Assembly: GCA_947455285.1 (NCBI GenBank)
Contig: CANGOK010000024.1
Location: 1 to 19,486 of the forward strand
From: Beijerinckiaceae bacterium
GTDB lineage: Bacteria > Pseudomonadota > Alphaproteobacteria > Rhizobiales > Beijerinckiaceae
Direction: 5' to 3'
DNA length: 19,486 nt
Part shown: positions 15,126-19,486 of the stretch, piece after piece
Layout of the letters: every line of letters begins with the position of its first letter
Position numbering within the stretch: position 1 is the stretch's first letter
Made by a program: the position numbers and the translations under genes
Notes under the pieces: model-generated
What the model saw: the letters and a program-made list of their open reading frames with translations, nothing else
Told to the model about the DNA's origin: nothing
Databases searched by the model: none

Positions 15126-15350
15126 TCAGGCGCCAAGGCGCTTCATTTCGGAGATGAAAAGCTCTTCGGTCCACGGCTTTCCGCCGGGCGAGGGAACACA
15201 AGCCGCGTTCAACGCCTGTACGATCTCAGCCGGCTCCTGCGCGCCCTGCGCATAGGCCCGCTCAAGGCCATCGCCGAGAAGGTTCTCGTAATCCGTCGGT
15301 TCGTGATCGCGCGTCTGGTGAACGACGAGATATTGGCCCTCTTTCGTCAT
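15126..15350 (-). CDS. Small helix protein linked to Rieske oxygenase (recombinase-like helix family)
   Basis: The 74-residue protein is the first gene of the minus operon, 13 nt before the Rieske gene. It begins MTKEGQYLVVHQTRDHEPTD and ends in PWTEELFISEMKRLGA. The C-terminal half resembles the helical 'recombinase-like helix' segment found in small proteins that, as I recall, are often encoded beside Rieske oxygenases. That link rests on memory and should be checked. No catalytic motif, signal peptide or membrane segment is visible. The ribosome binding site (GGAGG, then CAGGAG next to the ATG) is strong. It may be an accessory or stability factor of the oxygenase (inference); function unknown. 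Confidence 0.75.
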   Translation of the reverse strand: MTKEGQYLVVHQTRDHEPTDYENLLGDGLERAYAQGAQEPAEIVQALNAACVPSPGGKPWTEELFISEMKRLGA

Positions 15351-15388
15351 CTCCTGAGCCTCCGCTAGCCCCTGGAACCGGAATCATT

Positions 15389-15406
15389 CGTTTCATATGA
15401 GAAACG
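15389..15406. promoter_or_regulatory. Inverted repeat overlapping the minus-strand -10, candidate IclR site
   Basis: CGTTTC-N6-GAAACG forms a perfect 6-bp dyad in the divergent regulatory region. Its 6-nt centre is exactly the candidate -10 hexamer of the minus operon. A protein bound here would compete with RNA polymerase. The obvious candidate is the IclR protein encoded at the end of the same operon; this is inference. Confidence 0.55.
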
Positions 15407-15423
15407 TTAGTTCGTATTTGCAA
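15395..15423 (-). promoter_or_regulatory. Candidate promoter of the Rieske/ABC operon
   Basis: On the minus strand TTGCAA (15423-15418) is followed after 17 nt by TCATAT (15400-15395). The -35 matches the sigma-70 consensus at four of six positions and the -10 at three, so support is moderate. The position, about 45 nt before the first ATG of the operon, is reasonable. Confidence 0.4.
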
Positions 15424-15446
15424 CAGCCTACGTTGTCGTTTATCGT
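15418..15446 (+). promoter_or_regulatory. Candidate promoter of the cupin/ThDP operon
   Basis: TTGCAA (15418-15423) and TATCGT (15441-15446) are separated by 17 nt, about 78 nt before the cupin ATG. TTGCAA is self-complementary, so the same hexamer could serve as the -35 element of both divergent promoters. Support is by sequence match only. Confidence 0.45.
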
Positions 15447-15523
15447 CTGTAAAGATCGATTTCGACGCAGCGGGCCTCAAGATCCCGGACTTGGCCGGAT
15501 GGCGCAGCAGCGAGGAGTGAGCC

Positions 15524-16075
15524 ATGAACCAGCAAGCTGATCTCAAGGAAACGTTCCCGGACGATGTCAGGATTCCCGAGGGCAAGACGCTCGCCCAATG
15601 GGTCGAGTCGCGTGTTGCCCGTTATGAGACGCGCACCCTCGACTGGGACGCGCTGAAGTTCCAGGCCGACTACGATCCCAAGTACAAGCGCGCCCAGATG
15701 CGCTATGTCGGCACAGGCGCAACGGGCGTTTCGGCCGATCCGAACGCGGTTCCAGCCGAGCATTTCACCTTCTCCACCATGGTGCTGCCCGCGGGCTGCG
15801 AAGGTCCCCTGCACCTTCACACCGATGCTGAAGAAATCTTCTTCATCCTGAAGGGTGAGCGCGTCCGCATCATGGTCGAGCACAAGGGCGAACTCGTAGA
15901 AACCATCCTGAAGGACCGCGACCTCATCTCCGTTCCTGCCGGCGTTTATCGCGGACTGGTGAACGAAGGCCGCGAAGAGGCGCTGATGTGCGTGATGGTC
16001 GGCTCCACCAAGCCTGAGACGCCGACCTATCCGCCAGACCACCCGCTCTCACAAATCAAGCGTCCCAAGAAGTAA
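15524..16075 (+). CDS. Cupin-fold protein with altered second metal motif
   Basis: The 183-residue single-domain cupin is preceded by GAGGAG at good spacing. Motif 1 is well kept: GPLHLHTDAEEIFFILKG, with His97, His99 and a Glu at 103 or 104 as metal ligands. Motif 2 reads PAGVYRGLVN, in which the usual PxGxxH histidine is Arg143. It could therefore bind metal through three residues, or act as a non-catalytic or sugar/acid-binding cupin. Cupins in such clusters are commonly dioxygenases, isomerases or decarboxylases; this one cannot be assigned. It is the first gene of the plus-strand operon, divergent from the Rieske operon, and is followed by a hairpin. Confidence 0.88.
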   Translation: MNQQADLKETFPDDVRIPEGKTLAQWVESRVARYETRTLDWDALKFQADYDPKYKRAQMRYVGTGATGVSADPNAVPAEHFTFSTMVLPAGCEGPLHLHTDAEEIFFILKGERVRIMVEHKGELVETILKDRDLISVPAGVYRGLVNEGREEALMCVMVGSTKPETPTYPPDHPLSQIKRPKK

Positions 16076-16083
16076 TTCGCGAT

Positions 16084-16104
16084 GACGGGGCTTCTGGCCC
16101 CGTC
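16084..16104 (+). terminator. Hairpin between cupin and SDR genes
   Basis: A perfect 8-bp stem (GACGGGGC pairing with GCCCCGTC) encloses the 5-nt loop TTCTG and is followed by TTCTTG. It starts 9 nt after the cupin stop. The T run is imperfect, so partial termination is likely. This would leave more cupin mRNA than downstream mRNA, or protect the 3' end of a cupin transcript. Confidence 0.6.
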
Positions 16105-16131
16105 TTCTTGAGCCGGGCCGGGGGAGCTGAC

Positions 16132-16923
16132 ATGGATCTGGGTTTGAAGGGGCGCATCGCGGTCGTCACCGGCGGAACATCCGGCATCGGGCTCGCTTGC
16201 GTTGAGGTTCTGCTGCAAGAAGGCGCAGACGTCGCGTTTTGCGGGCGTAATGAAGAGCGGCTCGCTAAGGTCGCTGAGGATTTCGCCAAACGCCATGGCG
16301 CCGTACGCATTCTGGCTAAGACGTGCGATGTGACGAAGCCGCAGGAGGTCGCAGCTTTCGCCGACGCCGTAGCGGGTTGGCGCCCGCAGCTCGATCTACT
16401 CATCAACAACGCCGGACAAGGCCGCGTCTCGACTTTCGCCTCGACGACCGATGATGAATGGCGAGCCGAGCTTGACCTGAAATTCTTCAGTCAGGTTCTC
16501 CCCATCCGCGCCTTCCGCCCGATGCTCGACAAAAGCGATGCGGGCTCGATCCTCGCGGTCAATTCGCTTCTGGCCCTGCAGCCAGAGCCGCATATGGTCT
16601 GCACGTCAGCAGCGCGTGCAGGCGTGCAAAATCTGCTCAAATCTCTTTCAGTCGAATGTGCGCCAAAGATTCGCGTCAATTCCGTACTTCTCGGCTTGAT
16701 TGAATCTGGCCAATGGGAGCGTCGTTTCGAGGCGCGCGCCGATAAATCCCAAAGCCGCGACGCGTGGCTCGCAGAACTCGCGAAATCCAAACACATTCCG
16801 CTTGGCCGTCTCGGCAAGCCAGATGAGGTGGCGCGCGCCATCGTCTTCCTGGCGTCTCCCGTCGCGGCCTATGTCACAGGCGCAGCCCTTGAGATTTCGG
16901 GCGGCATATCAAGGTTCATATGA
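16132..16923 (+). CDS. SDR-fold protein lacking the YxxxK catalytic pair
   Basis: The 263-residue SDR-fold protein starts at the ATG at 16132 after GGGGGAG; an in-frame GTG at 16108 is rejected. Nucleotide binding looks intact: TGGTSGIG at 13-20, Arg39 after beta-2 (suggesting NADP(H)) and NNAG at 92-95. Ser145 occupies the catalytic serine position. The Tyr-x-x-x-Lys segment is replaced by Thr158-Ser-Ala-Ala-Arg162 (CTSAARAGV in place of the usual YSASKAGV). Divergent SDRs with such AAR motifs are known as a beta-ketoacyl-reductase-like subgroup with imperfect tetrads. It may use different chemistry or be a binding protein. The next gene starts 7 nt after its stop, so they are co-transcribed. 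Confidence 0.9.
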   Translation: MDLGLKGRIAVVTGGTSGIGLACVEVLLQEGADVAFCGRNEERLAKVAEDFAKRHGAVRILAKTCDVTKPQEVAAFADAVAGWRPQLDLLINNAGQGRVSTFASTTDDEWRAELDLKFFSQVLPIRAFRPMLDKSDAGSILAVNSLLALQPEPHMVCTSAARAGVQNLLKSLSVECAPKIRVNSVLLGLIESGQWERRFEARADKSQSRDAWLAELAKSKHIPLGRLGKPDEVARAIVFLASPVAAYVTGAALEISGGISRFI

Positions 16924-16930
16924 GGACGTC

Positions 16931-18598
16931 ATGAGTCAGCCGCTAGCCGAAGAAGCCGTTGGCGACGCCGTTGCCCGTTATCTCGCCGAGATCGGCGTGA
17001 CACATGTCTTCGGCGTCATCTCGATTCACAACATGCCGATCCTCGACGCCATCTTCCGTCAGGGCCGCATCACCTTCGTTCCTGCGCGCGGGGAAGCCGG
17101 CGCCATGAACATGGCTGACGCCTATGCGCGTGTATCGCGCAGCCTTGGCGTCGTGGTGACAAGCACCGGCACTGCGGCTGGCAATGCAGCGGGCTCGCAA
17201 GTGGAGGCGCTGACGGCTGGCTCGCCTGTTCTGCACATCACCTCGCAACTCGACACGATCTATATGGATCGTGACCGTGCAGCCATTCACGATGTGCCAA
17301 AACAGCCTGACATGCTGAAGGGCGTATCAAAGGCCTATTTCCGCATCTGGGACGGACGCGGCTGCATTCCAACCTTGCAGGCTGCGGCTTCCGCTGCGCT
17401 CTCGGCGCCTTCTGGTCCGGTGAGCCTCGAAATTCCAATCGACGTTCAGCGTCACAAGGTTTCCATTCCCTCCGTGTTCCCAGCGCCGGCGCGGGCTGTC
17501 GTGACCCCGGACGCTGCGCAACTCGATGAACTTGCGCGCCTCGTGCAGCAAGCGCGCCGCCCGGTCATCTTGCTGGGCGGTGGATCGCGAGCCGCGAGCG
17601 CAGCCGCCACCGAGCTTGTCGAGCGCGGTTTTTGCGCAGTGACCAGCGCCAATGGCCGCGCGGTGGTTCCCGAGGACCATCCCCGTTCCCTCGGCGCCTA
17701 TAACATGACGCCAGAGACGCAGAAGCTTTATGACGACGCGGATCTGCTGATCATCGTCGGCTCACGTCTGCGCGGCAATGAGACTCGCAACAATGAAATG
17801 CGTTTCCCCCGCCCGGTCATCCAGATCGACGCCGACGCATCGCAAGGCGGCCGTAACTTCCCGGTGGAAATGTTCATACACGGCGATGCGCGGCTCGCCC
17901 TCGATGGCCTACTCGCAAGGCTTCCGGCACGCCTTAAAACCGACTCGTCATTCGCAAGTGATTTCGTGGAGGGGCGGCGGCAGGCCGAGGCCAATCTCGA
18001 AAAGGGGCTCGGCCCCTATGAGACGCTGGCGCGTCACTTGTCGCAGCGCGTTCATGGCGGCGCCCTGCCCTGGGTGCGCGACGTCACCGTGGGCAACTCC
18101 ACCTTCGGCAATCGCTATGTGCGGCTCGCCGCTCCGCATCTGGGCGTGCATGCGCTTGGCGGCGGCATTGGTCAAGGGATCGCCATGGCCATCGGCGCAG
18201 CCTTCGCGGCGCCTGACGTCAAAACCGTTTCGCTTCTTGGCGATGGGGGAGCGCAGCTCAACATTGGCGAGCTTGCGACCGCCGTCGAGAACAAATGCCC
18301 TATCATCTTTGTGATGATGAATGACAAGGCCTATGGCGTCATTCGGAACATTCAGGATGCTCAATATCAAAGCCGGCGTGTTTACAGCAAACTGTTGACG
18401 CCGGATTTCGGCCTCGTCGCCGCAAGCATTGGTTTGCGTTACGAGCGCGTCACCGACATAAACGCCTTCGCCAAGAGCTTCGACAGCGCCCTGGCCGCAG
18501 AGGGGCCGACGCTCATCGACGTCGACATGACAAGCATAGGGCCCTACGCAACCGCATTTGGCGGCCCTCCAGCAGGCGCAGCCGGAGGCGCCAAGTGA
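16931..18598 (+). CDS. ThDP-dependent 2-oxoacid decarboxylase/carboligase-like enzyme
   Basis: The 555-residue protein starts at the ATG at 16931; GAGG overlapping the preceding stop supplies the ribosome binding site. The PYR domain holds the catalytic Glu55 (RGEAGAMNMADAYAR). The central domain includes PVILLGGGSRAA. The PP domain has GDGG at 437-440 and Asn464 in MMNDKAYGV, 27 residues on, the normal spacing. Length fits acetolactate synthase, benzoylformate decarboxylase and oxalyl-CoA decarboxylase relatives. A Gly/Ala-rich tail ends the protein. It is only distantly similar to the other ThDP enzyme in the window (114-1982). With the aspartate-dehydrogenase-like gene overlapping its end, a role in splitting or decarboxylating a 2-oxo acid is plausible; the substrate is unknown. 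Confidence 0.92.
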   Translation: MSQPLAEEAVGDAVARYLAEIGVTHVFGVISIHNMPILDAIFRQGRITFVPARGEAGAMNMADAYARVSRSLGVVVTSTGTAAGNAAGSQVEALTAGSPVLHITSQLDTIYMDRDRAAIHDVPKQPDMLKGVSKAYFRIWDGRGCIPTLQAAASAALSAPSGPVSLEIPIDVQRHKVSIPSVFPAPARAVVTPDAAQLDELARLVQQARRPVILLGGGSRAASAAATELVERGFCAVTSANGRAVVPEDHPRSLGAYNMTPETQKLYDDADLLIIVGSRLRGNETRNNEMRFPRPVIQIDADASQGGRNFPVEMFIHGDARLALDGLLARLPARLKTDSSFASDFVEGRRQAEANLEKGLGPYETLARHLSQRVHGGALPWVRDVTVGNSTFGNRYVRLAAPHLGVHALGGGIGQGIAMAIGAAFAAPDVKTVSLLGDGGAQLNIGELATAVENKCPIIFVMMNDKAYGVIRNIQDAQYQSRRVYSKLLTPDFGLVAASIGLRYERVTDINAFAKSFDSALAAEGPTLIDVDMTSIGPYATAFGGPPAGAAGGAK

Positions 18599-19407
18599 GG
18601 CTTGGACTGATCGGACATGGCGCAATCGCGACTTTGGCTCTCGACGCATTGGCTCGCAATCTGGCGGAGCCTATCGAAACGCTGATCTGTCTCGCACGCC
18701 CAGAAAGCGCGGAAAAGGCCGCCTCATGGGCTATGCCATACCAGGACCGCGTCGCGCGCGAGATCAGAATCGAGAATTCCGTAGAGACTTTTCTGGCCGC
18801 TCGACCGAGCATCGTAGCCGAAGCGGCCGGACATGGCGCGCTCGCAGAGGCAGGCGCGTCAGTGCTGGCTGCAGGCGTCGACCTTATCGTCAGCGCGGTA
18901 GGCGCACTTTCGAACGATGGACTCCGATCCGCGCTTGAACGAGAAGCCTACCGCTCGGGAGCTGCGCTCATCGCCTCGCCCGGCGCAATTGGCGGGCTCG
19001 ACATTCTCGCGGCCGCGAAACTCTCGGGCCTTTCAACTGTCCGTTACACGTCTCGCAAATCTCCGCTCGCCTGGCGCGGCACCAAAGCCGATGAACTCGT
19101 CAGCTTGACCGATCTTCAAGCAGCAACCGTATTCTTTGAAGGAACCGCCCGGGACGCAGCGCGTCTCTTTCCTCAGAACGCCAATGTAGCGGCAACCATT
19201 GCGCTTGCTGGCGCGGGGCTCGACGATACACATGTCCGCCTGATCGCTGACCCCGACGTTTCGAAAAACCAGCATGAGATCGAGATCAGGTCCGCCTGCG
19301 CCGATCTATCCATTTGCATCGAAGGCCATCCCGCCCCGGCCAATCCCAAGACTTCGTCGACGACCGGCTACGCGCTCGCACATCTGCTGCTTCAACGTCT
19401 GAATTGA
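18595..19407 (+). CDS. Aspartate dehydrogenase family protein (NadX/AspDH-like)
   Basis: The 270-residue protein starts at GTG (18595), overlapping the preceding TGA by 4 nt (GTGA), with GGAGG upstream, so it is translationally coupled. The Rossmann start is GLIGHGAIA (4-12). Family markers are SPGAIGGLDILAAAK, LFPQNANVAATIALAG and a C-terminal NPKTSSTTGYAL, all typical of L-aspartate dehydrogenases, which interconvert aspartate and iminoaspartate or oxaloacetate with NAD(P). In NAD biosynthesis this family works with NadA/NadC, but none is present here. Instead it ends a catabolic operon, so it may reductively aminate or oxidatively deaminate a pathway intermediate. Family is confident; the reaction in this context is inference. 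No clear terminator follows to the window end. Confidence 0.9.
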   Translation: MRLGLIGHGAIATLALDALARNLAEPIETLICLARPESAEKAASWAMPYQDRVAREIRIENSVETFLAARPSIVAEAAGHGALAEAGASVLAAGVDLIVSAVGALSNDGLRSALEREAYRSGAALIASPGAIGGLDILAAAKLSGLSTVRYTSRKSPLAWRGTKADELVSLTDLQAATVFFEGTARDAARLFPQNANVAATIALAGAGLDDTHVRLIADPDVSKNQHEIEIRSACADLSICIEGHPAPANPKTSSTTGYALAHLLLQRLN

Positions 19408-19486
19408 TCCGACGAATATCTACTAAAGCTGTGACCAGCACGCGCGCCGGCGAAGATTAATACGGCCCTCAAAGGATCCAGGCGAA

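Noticed and set aside
13973..15157. A 394-codon open frame on the plus strand
   Set aside because: It is antisense to the Rieske and ATPase genes, whose motifs are complete, and shows no recognisable domain of its own.
16700..16930. A 77-residue N-terminal extension of the plus-strand ThDP enzyme
   Set aside because: It overlaps the well-supported SDR gene in another frame. The ATG at 16931 gives the normal family N-terminus and has its own binding site.
1..19486. Mobile elements, CRISPR arrays, tRNA or rRNA genes
   Set aside because: I found no transposase or integrase motifs, no regularly spaced repeats beyond the two-copy element at 4658-4691, and no tRNA- or rRNA-like segments.

Overview
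This window is high-GC, densely packed bacterial DNA. Its gene families (NMT1-type ABC importer, Bug/TctC binding protein, VanA-type Rieske oxygenase, FMN- and FAD-dependent monooxygenases, MarR and IclR regulators) are typical of a metabolically versatile soil or water alphaproteobacterium, most likely Hyphomicrobiales (Rhizobiales). That placement is inferred from gene content and codon style; no rRNA or other marker is present. I see no tRNA, rRNA, CRISPR array, insertion sequence or phage gene.

Left block (1-6560). Four complete minus-strand genes run leftward: an FAD-dependent aromatic hydroxylase (4770-5969), a Bug/TctC-type periplasmic binding protein with a twin-arginine signal (3568-4554), an NtaA/SnaA/DszA-type flavin monooxygenase (2132-3487) and a ThDP-dependent enzyme (114-1982). 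The first codons of a further exported protein lie at 1-38. A divergent MarR regulator (6075-6560) faces the hydroxylase across a 24-bp dyad at 5993-6016, a likely operator. Hairpins at 4729-4752 and 2073-2102 split the block into two or three transcription units.

Middle (6783-8963). One monocistronic plus-strand gene encodes a 726-residue exported protein with a carboxypeptidase-regulatory-like domain, one haem c motif (CYTCH) and a long C-terminal part that looks like a Vgb/SMP-30-type beta-propeller. Its function is unknown. It converges on the next operon across a strong terminator (8981-9007).

Right block (9046-19407) is the most interesting part. It is a divergent catabolic cluster around one regulatory region (15351-15523). 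The minus-strand operon, in order of transcription, encodes a 74-aa helix protein, a Rieske oxygenase, an ABC importer (ATPase, binding protein, permease), an SDR dehydrogenase, an alpha/beta hydrolase and an IclR regulator, with gaps of 1-28 nt or overlaps. The plus-strand operon encodes a cupin, an SDR homologue that has lost the YxxxK catalytic pair, a ThDP-dependent decarboxylase/lyase-like enzyme and an aspartate-dehydrogenase-family protein.

Together these could import a small organic acid, aromatic or heterocyclic compound, oxygenate it, oxidise and hydrolyse the product, and process a 2-oxo acid and an amino or imino acid. The substrate cannot be read from the sequence, and no oxygenase reductase is encoded here. 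I do not recognise this exact combination as a named pathway; it is the best candidate for an undescribed system.
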